Shown: in pieces, positions 17,497 to 26,450 of the stretch
How the letters are laid out: each line of letters opens with the position of its first letter
Position numbering within the stretch: position 1 is the first letter of the stretch
NCBI RefSeq assembly: GCF_002285495.1
Contig: NZ_CP016786.1
Location: forward strand, 1,006,001-1,070,000
Direction: 5' to 3'
Length of the DNA stretch: 64,000 bases
From: Clostridium isatidis
GTDB taxonomy: Bacteria > Bacillota > Clostridia > Clostridiales > Clostridiaceae
Made by a program: the position numbers and the translations under genes
The notes under the pieces: model-generated
Databases searched by the model: none
What the model saw: the letters and a program-made list of their open reading frames with translations, nothing else
Told to the model about the DNA's origin: nothing

Positions 17497-18774
17497 ATGC
17501 TAAAAGTAACAGAAGAATTAATGATGAAAAATTATAAAATTAAATCAGGAACTTTTGAGCTTTATAAACAAGCACTTAATGACGTCAAAGAAGTTTTTGA
17601 AGCTTATGATGAAATCAGAGAATTTAATCAAATGAAAGTACTAACAGCTTTACAAGAGGAAAGAATTAGCGAATCTCATTTTACTAATTCATCAGGATAT
17701 GGTTATGATGATATCGGAAGAGATTCTCTAGATAAGGTATATGCAAGAGTATTTAATACAGAAAGTGCAATAGTTAGGCCTCATTTTGTTAATGGTACTC
17801 ACGCCTTAGGATGTGCACTAATGGGAAACCTAAGAACCGGAGATACAATGGTTTGCATTTCAGGTACTCCTTATGATACTCTGCATAATGTAATAGGCAT
17901 AAGCGGAAAAGAAAATATAGGTTCTCTAAAGGAATATGGAGTACACTATAAACAAGTAGATTTAAAAGATGGCAAGTTTGACTTAGATAAAATAAAAGAA
18001 ATTCTACTAGAAGATAAAAGCATAAAACTTGTACATATACAAAGAAGTACTGGATATGGCTGGAGAAACTCCTTCTTGGTAAGCGAATTAGGAGAAGTAA
18101 TAAAATTTATAAAAGATATTAGAGAAGATGTTATTATTTTTGTAGATAACTGTTATGGGGAATTTATTGATACTATAGAACCAACAGATGTTGGAGCTGA
18201 TTTAGTAGCAGGCTCCTTAATAAAAAATATTGGTGGAGGTATTTCACCAACTGGAGGCTATATAGCAGGTAAGGCAAAATATGTTGAGCAAGCAGCTTAC
18301 AGGTTAACTGTTCCTGGAATAGGCGGGGAGTGCGGTTCTACTTTTGGTGTAATGAGACAATTATACCAAGGTCTATTCTTAGCTCCACATGTTGCAATGG
18401 AGGCAGTAAAAGGAGCAGTTTTCTGTTCAAGAGTTATGGAACTTGCTGGCTTTGAAGTGTTACCTAAATACAATGAAAAGAGAAGCGACATAATTCAAGC
18501 TATTAAGTTTAATGATAAAGAAAAGCTTATTCAATTCTGCAAGGGAATTCAAAAAGGTTCTCCAATAGATTCCTTTGTTGAATGCGAACCTTGGGCAATG
18601 CCTGGTTATAATGATGAAGTAATAATGGCAGCTGGGGCTTTTATTCAAGGTTCTTCAATAGAATTATCAGCTGATGCACCGATAAGAGACCCTTATATTG
18701 CATATCTTCAAGGGGGACTTACTTTTGATCATGCAAAGATCGGTGTTTTAATAGCTTTAAATAATATTATATAA
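17497..18774 (+). CDS. PLP-dependent methionine gamma-lyase-family protein (aluminium-resistance-like)
   Basis: About 425-aa fold-type I PLP protein of the Firmicute family often annotated as aluminium resistance or methionine gamma-lyase-like. Visible: SSGYGYDDIGRD near 65, RPHFVNGTHALGCAL for cofactor binding, VDNCYGEF (cofactor Asp), and SLIKNIGGG near 243 containing the presumed PLP lysine. It is usually next to hfq/lexA in clostridia, as here. The start is uncertain: no good ribosome site precedes ATG 17497, and the in-frame ATG ATG at 17521 is an alternative. A strong GAGGGGAGAG at 17455-17464 has no in-frame start at ideal distance. The true substrate in vivo is not established. Confidence 0.85.
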   Translation: MLKVTEELMMKNYKIKSGTFELYKQALNDVKEVFEAYDEIREFNQMKVLTALQEERISESHFTNSSGYGYDDIGRDSLDKVYARVFNTESAIVRPHFVNGTHALGCALMGNLRTGDTMVCISGTPYDTLHNVIGISGKENIGSLKEYGVHYKQVDLKDGKFDLDKIKEILLEDKSIKLVHIQRSTGYGWRNSFLVSELGEVIKFIKDIREDVIIFVDNCYGEFIDTIEPTDVGADLVAGSLIKNIGGGISPTGGYIAGKAKYVEQAAYRLTVPGIGGECGSTFGVMRQLYQGLFLAPHVAMEAVKGAVFCSRVMELAGFEVLPKYNEKRSDIIQAIKFNDKEKLIQFCKGIQKGSPIDSFVECEPWAMPGYNDEVIMAAGAFIQGSSIELSADAPIRDPYIAYLQGGLTFDHAKIGVLIALNNII

Positions 18775-18800
18775 AAAAGGCTGCTTAAGGCAGCCTTTTT
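18774..18800. terminator. Bidirectional terminator
   Basis: AAAAAGGCTGC / GCAGCCTTTTT, 11 bp, 5-nt loop, between convergent genes. Confidence 0.87.
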
Positions 18801-19374
18801 AATTAATATAATCATAAATTTCTACATTCACTACTTCAGAATATTTTGCTATATAAACAATCACATAAAATAAATAGGAAACTGATTTTATAGTTGATGC
18901 TGAAATCGCAGCATATAAGTATATATTAAACCCATTAATAATAAAAAATATTATTGGAACTAATGATAATAAGATAACTGGTACTAATAATGCAAAAATA
19001 ATTCTAGCTTCTTTGATAACTTCTTTTGATCTTACTTTTGCTGAAAAAATACTTATATACACTTTTATATTATCTGCTTTAAAAGCTTTTGGCAAAAACA
19101 TGGTACTTATAAATGTGAATATATATCCTAATATTAAATACATAAAAATAAGTATAAATAAAAATTTTAAACCAACAATAATAAAATCCTTGAGAAAGTC
19201 ATCAACAAATGGAAATAACAAATAACCAAAATTAAAAGCAAAAACACATGCAACTAGAACTCTTAGTATTAGAATAATATTATTATATTTATTCTTTGGA
19301 ATATTGTTCTCATCTAGTAGTAGATCTTTTTCATCATCTCCTAAAGAATTTTTTCTATAAATGGAAACCTTCAA
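18799..19374 (-). CDS. Integral membrane protein, 191 aa
   Basis: Four or five hydrophobic helices (about residues 33-50, 62-92, 125-147, 150-168) with a short charged N-terminal cytoplasmic segment; no catalytic motif such as HExxH is visible. Start is TTG at 19374, 5 nt after GGAGGTG. Located downstream of lexA but separated from it by a terminator. Resembles DUF3267-like membrane proteins in size and topology only; function unknown. Confidence 0.72.
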   Translation of the reverse strand: MKVSIYRKNSLGDDEKDLLLDENNIPKNKYNNIILILRVLVACVFAFNFGYLLFPFVDDFLKDFIIVGLKFLFILIFMYLILGYIFTFISTMFLPKAFKADNIKVYISIFSAKVRSKEVIKEARIIFALLVPVILLSLVPIIFFIINGFNIYLYAAISASTIKSVSYLFYVIVYIAKYSEVVNVEIYDYIN

Positions 19375-19391
19375 AGTGCACCTCCAAAAAA

Positions 19392-19423
19392 ATAAGAGTC
19401 ATATTATAATATATGACTCTTAT
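19392..19423 (-). terminator. Terminator of lexA
   Basis: 13-bp stem ATAAGAGTCATAT / ATATGACTCTTAT with a 6-nt loop, followed on the minus strand by eight T residues. Confidence 0.85.
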
Positions 19424-19427
19424 CCAT

Positions 19428-20033
19428 TTAATATGCTCTATATAAACCAACTAATTTACCAAGTATAGAACAATCTTTAACAATAATCGGCTCCATTGTA
19501 TCATTTTCAGGTTGAAGCCTTATATGATTATTTTCTTTATAAAACCTTTTTATAGTTGCCTCATTTTCTATTAAGGCTACAACAATGTCTCCATTTTCAG
19601 CAGTTTGATTTCTTTCAATTATTGCATAGTCACCATTATGAATTCCTGCATTTATCATGCTGTCTCCAGTAACTCTTAACATAAACAATTCGTTATTATG
19701 CTTAATATAATCTAATGGAATAGGGAAGGTATCCTCTATATTTTCCGTAGCTAAAATCGGGATTCCTGCTGTTACTCTTCCAACCAAAGGCACGTTTAAC
19801 ATTTCTTTTTTATTAATTGTATTTTCCATTATTTCTAACGCTCTAGGTTTAGTTGGATCTCGTTTAATTAACCCTTTTTTCTCAAGTCTTCTTAAATGAC
19901 CATGAACTGTAGAAGTGGATTTTAGATTAACAGCTTCACATATTTCTCTTACGGAAGGTGGATAACCTTTAGCTTCGGTAAATATTTTTAAAAATTCATA
20001 AATTTCTAATTGTTTATCTTTGAGTTCATCCAT
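19428..20033 (-). CDS. lexA: SOS repressor LexA
   Basis: 201-aa repressor of DNA-damage genes. An N-terminal winged HTH ([30 protein letters not shown]) is followed by a self-cleavage domain: scissile Ala89-Gly90, catalytic Ser125 in TGDSM, and general base Lys162 in EATIKRF. The ATG at 20033 is used; an in-frame GTG at 20042 overlaps the GAGGTG ribosome site. A LexA-box-like sequence lies about 50 bp upstream, consistent with autoregulation. Confidence 0.97.
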   Translation of the reverse strand: MDELKDKQLEIYEFLKIFTEAKGYPPSVREICEAVNLKSTSTVHGHLRRLEKKGLIKRDPTKPRALEIMENTINKKEMLNVPLVGRVTAGIPILATENIEDTFPIPLDYIKHNNELFMLRVTGDSMINAGIHNGDYAIIERNQTAENGDIVVALIENEATIKRFYKENNHIRLQPENDTMEPIIVKDCSILGKLVGLYRAY

Positions 20034-20082
20034 TATTAACACCTCGCTTTAACAATATTATATCATACAATAATGTTAATAT

Positions 20083-20096
20083 CAAACTTACGTTCT
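20083..20096 (-). promoter_or_regulatory. Candidate LexA box
   Basis: AGAACGTAAGTTTG on the minus strand fits the Firmicute LexA operator CGAACRNRYGTTYG at most positions (GAAC-N4-GTT core) and lies just upstream of lexA. Confidence 0.55.
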
Positions 20097-20128
20097 ATTT
20101 AGATAAGACTTACTATAAAATATATCAA

Positions 20129-20157
20129 TTGATATAGTAAATATGATTTGATATAAT
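20129..20157 (+). promoter_or_regulatory. Promoter of the small acidic protein gene
   Basis: TTGATA, 17-bp spacer, TATAAT on the plus strand, 43 bp upstream of the start codon at 20201. Confidence 0.75.
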
Positions 20158-20200
20158 ATAGTTTATGTATAAATATCATACTATATAGGTGGTGTTAATT

Positions 20201-20605
20201 ATGAACTTTAACAAATATACCGAAGACGATTATTGCGATATATATTCAAACAGAATATGTGATAACTGCGGTGATTGTTTAAAAGAATACGGCATAGATT
20301 TAAGAGCTATTAAAATTGAAGATATAGCTAAAACGGTTGAAGAAAATGAATTCTTAGAAAATGAATATAAAAAAGCGTTAGAAGCATCTGAGGAAGAAAT
20401 TGAAAACCTTGAAGATAATACTGAAGCTTTTATCGACGATAGTTATACTTTCATTGAAGAAGGTTATAATGATGAGTACAACGACGAATACATTGATGCA
20501 TTTGAAAATGTAGAATATATTGATGATTTAAATATCTTTACAGAAGGAGATTTTGAGGAATTAACAGAAGAAATATATCCTGGATTTAGAAAATACAAAG
20601 GCTAA
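20201..20605 (+). CDS. Very acidic small protein with N-terminal Cys cluster
   Basis: 134 aa. The first 30 residues contain a CDNCGDC cluster plus an upstream Cys (YCDIYSNRIC), possibly a metal site. The rest is extremely rich in Glu/Asp/Tyr (for example YNDEYNDEYID), with no membrane or export signal. The ATG at 20201 follows AGGTGGTG; an in-frame GTG at 20189 lies inside that ribosome site. It has its own strong promoter and terminator. I do not recognise the family. Confidence 0.75.
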   Translation: MNFNKYTEDDYCDIYSNRICDNCGDCLKEYGIDLRAIKIEDIAKTVEENEFLENEYKKALEASEEEIENLEDNTEAFIDDSYTFIEEGYNDEYNDEYIDAFENVEYIDDLNIFTEGDFEELTEEIYPGFRKYKG

Positions 20606-20621
20606 GTCTAAACAATAATCT

Positions 20622-20650
20622 AAAAAGGTCTGCTAATTGCGGACCTTTTT
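20622..20650. terminator. Bidirectional terminator
   Basis: AAAAAGGTC / GACCTTTTT stem with further internal GC/GC pairing; sits between convergent genes and touches the stop codon of the recombinase. Confidence 0.85.
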
Positions 20651-22017
20651 TATAATTTTGATAACGGGTTAGATTTTACTGCATCTCTTAAGATTTCATC
20701 ATCTACGTGAGTATATATTTGAGTTGTAGAAATATTTTCGTGTCCTAAAATACTTTGCAGACTTCTTATATCAACATTTCCATGCTTGTACATAAGGGTA
20801 GCAGCAGTATGCCTTAATTTGTGAGGAGTATATTTATTGTAATCAAACCCAGCCTTTTGAATATACTTTTTCACTAATAATTCTACAGTTCTTTTATTTA
20901 TTGGTTGATAACGAGAGGAGAGTAGCAGGAATTCTTTTGCATCTCCTTTACATTTTGAAGTATCTCTAACCTTCATATAATTATTTATTGCTTTAAGGCA
21001 AGCTTCATTTAAATATACAGTTCTTTCTTTATTACCTTTTCCTATAATCGTTAACGTATCTCCCTTAATTTTATTTATTTTAATATTACAAAGTTCTGAT
21101 AAACGCATTCCACAATTTAAAAATAAAGTTAAAATGCAATAATCTCTATAATAATTTTTATCTGTTGTATCTAAACTGTTAAGAAGTTTTAAACTTTCAT
21201 CAAGAGTTAAATATATAGGATTTCTTTTATTTATCTTTGGTGCCTCAAGCTCTAAGGCCGGATTATAATCTATAATTTTAGCCTTGTTTTGCAAGAATTT
21301 AAAATAAGCCCTTAAAGTAGCAACTTTTCTAGCTCTAGCATGATAGCCGTTATCTCTTTGTTTTTCTGCATAAGATAAAAAGGCGTATAAATCTGTAAGT
21401 TTTATATTTCTAACGAAATCATTATCAATATCCTTAATATTAATTTCTTCAAATTCTATATTATCATTTTGAACTAAGCCTTTATATACTTTCAAAAATC
21501 TAAAAAATAAACTTAAATCTATTTCATAACCGCTAATAGTATTTATAGATTTTCCTTTTATCGTTTCTAAATAATTCAAAAAATCGATTGCGCTTTCTGG
21601 TAAATTTTTAATTTCAAATTGTTGAATACCATACATATTTAAAGAATTGTTTTTATTTAAATTTATTTTTTCAACAGAATTGATTTCTATTTTTGTATTA
21701 TTTTTCTTAGCAAGTTTTTTAGCTTTTTTTATACTTCGGTTAAGCCCCAAATCTTTTAACCATATCTGAACATTCCTTACCCCTGTATTATATATTTCAG
21801 CAATCTTAGCAGTAGGCAACTTATGAACAACAGTTAACTTAAATAAATCCTCAATAATAGGCTCATAAACCTTCTTTGTTTCAAGTTTTTTATATTCTTC
21901 ATAAACCTTATCTAATTTATTTCTTTCTTTAACTGACAAATTCACTTGTAAAAGCGACATTATTTCATCTTGATAGAGATAATTTTTATATTTATTATTT
22001 TTCGTATTTAAATTCAT
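20650..22017 (-). CDS. Tyrosine recombinase with N-terminal extension
   Basis: 455-aa integrase/Xer-type recombinase. The first 130 residues form a basic extension containing a helix-turn-helix-like stretch (PTAKIAEIYNTGVRNVQIWLKDLG). A SAM-like core-binding domain follows (about 130-260), then the catalytic domain with Arg in CGMRLSEL, Lys in GKGNKER, HKLRH, GHENIS and the nucleophile Tyr in TTQIYTHV. ATG 22017 fits GGGGGTG; a GTG at 22029 is the alternative. No att sites or phage genes are nearby, so a chromosomal Xer-like or regulatory role is as likely as integration. The N-terminal HTH fusion is unusual for Xer proteins. Confidence 0.85.
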   Translation of the reverse strand: MNLNTKNNKYKNYLYQDEIMSLLQVNLSVKERNKLDKVYEEYKKLETKKVYEPIIEDLFKLTVVHKLPTAKIAEIYNTGVRNVQIWLKDLGLNRSIKKAKKLAKKNNTKIEINSVEKINLNKNNSLNMYGIQQFEIKNLPESAIDFLNYLETIKGKSINTISGYEIDLSLFFRFLKVYKGLVQNDNIEFEEINIKDIDNDFVRNIKLTDLYAFLSYAEKQRDNGYHARARKVATLRAYFKFLQNKAKIIDYNPALELEAPKINKRNPIYLTLDESLKLLNSLDTTDKNYYRDYCILTLFLNCGMRLSELCNIKINKIKGDTLTIIGKGNKERTVYLNEACLKAINNYMKVRDTSKCKGDAKEFLLLSSRYQPINKRTVELLVKKYIQKAGFDYNKYTPHKLRHTAATLMYKHGNVDIRSLQSILGHENISTTQIYTHVDDEILRDAVKSNPLSKL

Positions 22018-22569
22018 AATTTTTTTCACCCCCAAAATCGCTCTGAAGCCTTGATTTTATTATATCATACAGAAATTCTTTTTGCAACATAACGAATTTC
22101 ACTAAATGTATATTTAGCGAAATAAATATAAATATTTTAGGTAACGAATAACTAAAATTTTTAAAAACTATTACTATTACATTATACATCGTTCTTAAAT
22201 TCTATATAATAAGACATAAATCATTATATATTTTAATTATTAACTCAAAAGCTAATTATTTTAAGTTATTTTATCTAATATTGTATTTATTAAAACTATT
22301 ATAAAAATATATTGGATTTTTTGCTATAAATCTTTTATGAATATTTATGTTCACATTTTTATCCACCAGTGTTATCATTTATCATTTTATCAATATATCA
22401 AATTTTTTTAAATTAAACATAGTTTTAAATATCCTTATATATTTTGAATTTAATTTTACTTCAAATGATTGCTTATTAATTTATATAATAAATATTATGT
22501 AAAGTCATAACCATAATATATATTATGTAAACTAGGCTATTAAATCATCTTTATAAGATTTAATCAAAA
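22018..22569. other. Long AT-rich intergenic region, no gene seen
   Basis: About 550 bp with stop codons in all frames. It holds a small hairpin near 22539-22562 (ATTAAATC / GATTTAAT) and the promoter region of the recombinase, but no recognised RNA motif. Confidence 0.6.
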
Positions 22570-22610
22570 AACCTAAACCAAATGATAAAAAATATCACTA
22601 GGCTTAGGTT
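22570..22610 (-). terminator. Terminator of the DUF2828-like gene
   Basis: AACCTAAACC pairs with GGCTTAGGTT (one mismatch), with a 21-nt loop; on the minus strand a T-rich tract follows. Confidence 0.6.
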
Positions 22611-22625
22611 TATAACTAACTTATT

Positions 22626-24065
22626 TTAAACAAATTCTATTTCATAAGTTATTTTATTAAATTTTTCTCTTATCTCTTCTATTTCGTCAATTTCTATATC
22701 TTCTATTATATTTTTTAAATACTTGCTCTTAAAACCATTAATAAAGGTAACATTGCCTTCCTTTACAAGTTTAAATTTTTCATTATTTAAATTCATTATC
22801 CTTATACTTGGTTTTTTACTAACATTATTCCAAGTCTTCTCAAGGTATTCATTAATTTTTTTAGCCTTTTGCTCCAAGGAATTATGATTTAATTTTTCAT
22901 AAGAGTTATTTATATACAAAATTGTATCAGGAATATCATCTACGTTTATATTCTTTCTTAATATTGTAAATAATAATAAATCTAAAGCTTCATATATTTT
23001 TCCTTCTTTGCTATTATTGCAGGATTTTATTATTTCTATATCTTCTAAGAAATCCCCTCCAATTATTTTTTTAAATTTAGGATATTCTCTAAAGTAGATA
23101 AAATAGTTTTTAAATCTGCTTGAATTCAAATTTTTATATAAAAGGGTCATCATTATAAAAATATTAAAATGCTTTTTAAATTTATTTCCTTCGTTAATGC
23201 CATTTACAACCAACGTTTCTTTCTTTGAATAGTTTTTTATACTTTCTAAATATTTATTAACTAGCTTTATATTTAAATCTATTTCTTTCTTCGAAATTCT
23301 TTCCCTATTCGATAACTCTATAATTATAGGGAGTAAATCTTTTACTTCAAAATTACCACTATCTAGATACTCTTTAAAATATATAGGATCTTCTTTTAAA
23401 AATAGACTTTTATATTTTATTATTTTTCTTGAACTAAGATTTTGATAATTTAAATTATTATATCTTTTTAAACTTAAATTTTTTTCAAATACTCCTATTC
23501 TTTCTCTTAGAAATGATAAAAGCTTTCTATATTCCTTACTTGAATAGCCAAGACCTAATCTTGTTTCTAAAGCTAATTTTTTTGTTTCCTCTGATGATGC
23601 ATTTTCTGATTTCAACCATTTTCCTAAATTTGATGGTTTTTCAGCCTTTACATCTAAAGAAATCTGTTCACTAAATAATTCAATTACGTCCTTTTGTAAA
23701 GAAGTATTAAACAAAGCATATAAATCATCGTATCTTCCGTACTTAGGAATTAAAGATAAATTTTCTATTATAAAATCCGGGTTAGTATTAGCTAAATATC
23801 TTAGTAGAATTTTAAAAATCCTTTTTTCACCAAGACCATTATATTTATCACGAATAAATATTAAAAGTTTTAGAGCATCTTTATGATTATAGTTTATGCA
23901 TTTTATAAATCTCGCAATAATACTACTTTCCTCTTCTTCTCTTATGGAACTTACATTATCAATAAAATCGTATATAGGATTGTCCTTGTAGCAAGAATCC
24001 TCTTCCATGTCTATTTCTGATAACTTTATCATTTCATTTCTAAATTTACTTAATAAATTCTCCAT
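22626..24065 (-). CDS. DUF2828-like (TROVE/vWA-related) protein
   Basis: 479 aa. The N-terminal half looks like the helical DUF2828/TROVE-type region: IRDKYNGLGEKRIFKILLRYLA near 70-90, IPKYGRYDDLYALF near 105-118, LGKWLKSENASS near 147 and LRERIGVFEKNLS. The C-terminal part aligns with a von Willebrand A fold, but the metal-binding DxSxS motif is replaced by VVNGINEG near 286. TROVE proteins bind Y RNAs; DUF2828 has no proven function. Starts right after two tandem hairpins in the leader. The assignment is from memory of family patterns and needs profile confirmation. Confidence 0.65.
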   Translation of the reverse strand: MENLLSKFRNEMIKLSEIDMEEDSCYKDNPIYDFIDNVSSIREEEESSIIARFIKCINYNHKDALKLLIFIRDKYNGLGEKRIFKILLRYLANTNPDFIIENLSLIPKYGRYDDLYALFNTSLQKDVIELFSEQISLDVKAEKPSNLGKWLKSENASSEETKKLALETRLGLGYSSKEYRKLLSFLRERIGVFEKNLSLKRYNNLNYQNLSSRKIIKYKSLFLKEDPIYFKEYLDSGNFEVKDLLPIIIELSNRERISKKEIDLNIKLVNKYLESIKNYSKKETLVVNGINEGNKFKKHFNIFIMMTLLYKNLNSSRFKNYFIYFREYPKFKKIIGGDFLEDIEIIKSCNNSKEGKIYEALDLLLFTILRKNINVDDIPDTILYINNSYEKLNHNSLEQKAKKINEYLEKTWNNVSKKPSIRIMNLNNEKFKLVKEGNVTFINGFKSKYLKNIIEDIEIDEIEEIREKFNKITYEIEFV

Positions 24066-24094
24066 GCAAATTTCCTTTCATAATAGATATAAAC

Positions 24095-24167
24095 AAGACA
24101 CATTTTTATAATAGCTGTTAGTGTCTTAGGAGCACTAGATACATTTTTTAACCAGCTGTTTGTATCT
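24095..24167 (-). promoter_or_regulatory. Two tandem homologous leader hairpins upstream of the DUF2828-like gene
   Basis: On the minus strand, hairpin 1 (24167-24137) has stem AGATAC / GTATCT and hairpin 2 (24127-24095) has stem AAGACAC / GTGTCTT. The loops share AACAGCT and an A-run followed by T. The stem pair differs as T-A versus C-G at the same position, a compensatory change. The second hairpin ends 29 nt before the start codon. Looks like a duplicated protein- or ligand-binding RNA element. Confidence 0.6.
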
Positions 24168-24221
24168 CATTTAAATATTATGTTATTGTAATCCTTTTTA
24201 GAATAGTAAAATTTATTTTTC

Positions 24222-24407
24222 TTACTTCTTTTCTACAATTCTTTTAATTAATTCAGTTTTTATTAGTTCAGACTTAGAACTAGCTTTATTAAAAACTCTT
24301 ATCTGTTTATATTCAACTCCCTTTAAATTAAAATCTAATATATCTATTCTATCCCCTAAATATATTAAAGGCTTATTTATTCCTTTCAAATATAATTGTA
24401 TTTCCAT
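24222..24407 (-). CDS. Small protein, 61 aa, downstream of uup
   Basis: MEIQLYLKGINKPLIYLGDRIDILDF... looks like a compact beta-rich domain with a basic helical tail. AGAGG sits 6 nt before the ATG, and the gene starts 22 bp after the uup stop, so it is likely cotranscribed with uup. No recognised family; not an ORF shadow since nothing is encoded opposite. Confidence 0.62.
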   Translation of the reverse strand: MEIQLYLKGINKPLIYLGDRIDILDFNLKGVEYKQIRVFNKASSKSELIKTELIKRIVEKK

Positions 24408-24429
24408 ATTAACCTCTTGCCGTTATTAC

Positions 24430-26349
24430 TTATTCTTGTCTATTTTTATATTCTTCTATCTGCCTATTTAAAGCTTCTAAATATTCAAGTCTTTCATACT
24501 TATATAAAAGTTGTTCCTCAATTTCTTCTTTTTCCGAAAGCAATTCATTTAATAATCCATAATTACTGGAATTTTCATTCATCTTTTTATCTAATTCTTC
24601 TATACTACTTTCTAAAGCTTGTATATCCGAATAGATAGTCTCAAATTCCTTTTGTTCTTTAAAAGTAAATTTAGGCTTTGAATTTTTCTTATTATTAATA
24701 TTATTCTTTTTATTTTTTTCTTTCTTTACTACTTTATCACTTTCTTCTTTTTCAGCTAACAATCTTTCCTTAACACCTAAATAATCACTATAATTTCCTA
24801 CGTATTCTCTTATATAACCTCCACCTTCATAAGCAAAAATCTTATTGCATAACCTATCTAAGAAATATCTGTCATGGGATACTATAATAATAACACCTAA
24901 ATATTCATCTAAGAAGTCTTCTAGAATTTTTAATGTTTCAATATCTAAATCATTTGTAGGCTCATCAAGAATTAATACATTCGGAGAAGCCATTAATACC
25001 CTTAGTAAATGCAGCCTTCTCCTCTCCCCACCGGATAATTTTCCTATAGGTGTATATTGCATAGTTCCGTCAAATAAAAATCTTTCAGCCAATTGGGAGG
25101 CTGTTATGTATTCTCCTTTTTCTGTAGGAATATATTCAGCTACTTCTTTTATATAGTCAATAGCTCTCATGTTTAGATTCATTTCACTATCATCTTGACT
25201 AAATAGACCTATTTGAACTGTTTCTCCAATTTCAATAGTTCCACTATCAATTTTTATTTTATTGGTAATTAAGTTTACTAATGTAGTTTTACCAGCTCCA
25301 TTAGGTCCTATAATCCCTACTCTATCATCTTTAGTAAATATATAGCTAAAACCCTTTATTATAGTTTTATCTGCAAATTTTTTAGAAATATTATTTATCT
25401 CAATTATTTTCTTTCCAAGTCTTTTCCCAATGAAAGGTATATCTATTTCTGTATTTATTTCGTTATATTCTTGATTTACTAGTTCATCAAACCTCTGAAG
25501 TCTAGCCTTTTGTTTAGTAGTTCTTGCTTTAGCACCTCTTCTTACCCACTTTAATTCTTTTAAAATTAGTTTTTGCCTCTTCTCTTCCCTAGCAGCTTCA
25601 ATCTGTAATCTTTCTGATTTCTTTTCTAGATATTTACTATAATTTCCACTGTATGAGTATAAATTACCCCTATCTAATTCTATAATTCTGTTTGTTACCC
25701 TATCTAAAAAATATCTATCATGGGTAATCATAATTAATGATCCTTTTCTATTATTTAAATATTCCTCAAGCCATTCAATAGAATCCGAATCTAAATGGTT
25801 AGTAGGCTCATCTAGTACAAGCAATTCACAAGGAGCAATTAGTGAAGAAGCTAAAAATACTCTCTTTCTTTGCCCCCCTGATAGCTCTCCCATCTTTTTA
25901 TTAAAATCCTTTATACCTAATTTAGTTAATATTGTTTTTGCATCACTTTCTAAGTCCCAAAGATTCAGTGTATCTATTTGACTTTGCAATTCTATTAATC
26001 TATCACTAAGACTTGAATCATATTTAACTTTTTCTAACATATCTTCATATTCCATAAGGAGTCTCATTTCCTTTGAATCCCCTCTAAATATTTGATCTAA
26101 AATGGTAGAATTTTCATTGTATTCTGTATTTTGAGCTAAATATTCTATTCTTATATTTTTTCCCTTAGTTATATTTCCATCAAAAAACTCTTCTCTACCT
26201 GCAAGTATTTTTAATAAAGTAGATTTTCCAGTTCCATTTAACCCTATTAAGCCTATTTTATCTCCATCACTTATACTTAGATTTACATTATTTAATAGTA
26301 TTTTTTCACTATATGTTTTACTTATATTTTCTAACGTAATTAAATTCAT
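24430..26349 (-). CDS. uup: ABC-F ATPase, Uup family
   Basis: 639-aa soluble tandem ATPase of the ABC-F family, which acts on the ribosome rather than in membrane transport. Domain 1: Walker A GLNGTGKST, LSGGQRKR, LLVLDEPTNHLD. Linker with charged coiled region (RGAKARTTKQKARLQRFDEL) acting as the P-site tRNA interaction motif. Domain 2: GPNGAGKTT, LSGGERRR, LILDEPTNDLD. A C-terminal Lys/Asn-rich hinge and coiled coil (about 540-637) is diagnostic of Uup. Uup is linked to ribosome assembly/translation and transposon excision phenotypes in E. coli. It is unlike drug-resistance ABC-Fs. AAGGAG precedes ATG. Confidence 0.9.
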   Translation of the reverse strand: MNLITLENISKTYSEKILLNNVNLSISDGDKIGLIGLNGTGKSTLLKILAGREEFFDGNITKGKNIRIEYLAQNTEYNENSTILDQIFRGDSKEMRLLMEYEDMLEKVKYDSSLSDRLIELQSQIDTLNLWDLESDAKTILTKLGIKDFNKKMGELSGGQRKRVFLASSLIAPCELLVLDEPTNHLDSDSIEWLEEYLNNRKGSLIMITHDRYFLDRVTNRIIELDRGNLYSYSGNYSKYLEKKSERLQIEAAREEKRQKLILKELKWVRRGAKARTTKQKARLQRFDELVNQEYNEINTEIDIPFIGKRLGKKIIEINNISKKFADKTIIKGFSYIFTKDDRVGIIGPNGAGKTTLVNLITNKIKIDSGTIEIGETVQIGLFSQDDSEMNLNMRAIDYIKEVAEYIPTEKGEYITASQLAERFLFDGTMQYTPIGKLSGGERRRLHLLRVLMASPNVLILDEPTNDLDIETLKILEDFLDEYLGVIIIVSHDRYFLDRLCNKIFAYEGGGYIREYVGNYSDYLGVKERLLAEKEESDKVVKKEKNKKNNINNKKNSKPKFTFKEQKEFETIYSDIQALESSIEELDKKMNENSSNYGLLNELLSEKEEIEEQLLYKYERLEYLEALNRQIEEYKNRQE

Positions 26350-26425
26350 TGTATTCTCCTTACTTTTTAGACTTATATACTCATTTTAATTAAAAAGCAT
26401 CATTTACACAACTCCTTATACTAAA

Positions 26426-26450
26426 AAAGAGCTGTATTAAACAGCTCTTT
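26426..26450 (-). terminator. Terminator of queT
   Basis: Perfect AAAGAGCTGT / ACAGCTCTTT with a 5-nt loop and a T run on the minus strand; overlaps the end of queT. Confidence 0.8.

Noticed and set aside
24396..24638. 80-codon plus-strand ORF opposite uup
   Set aside because: Antisense shadow of the Lys/Glu-rich coiled coil of Uup; no ribosome site.
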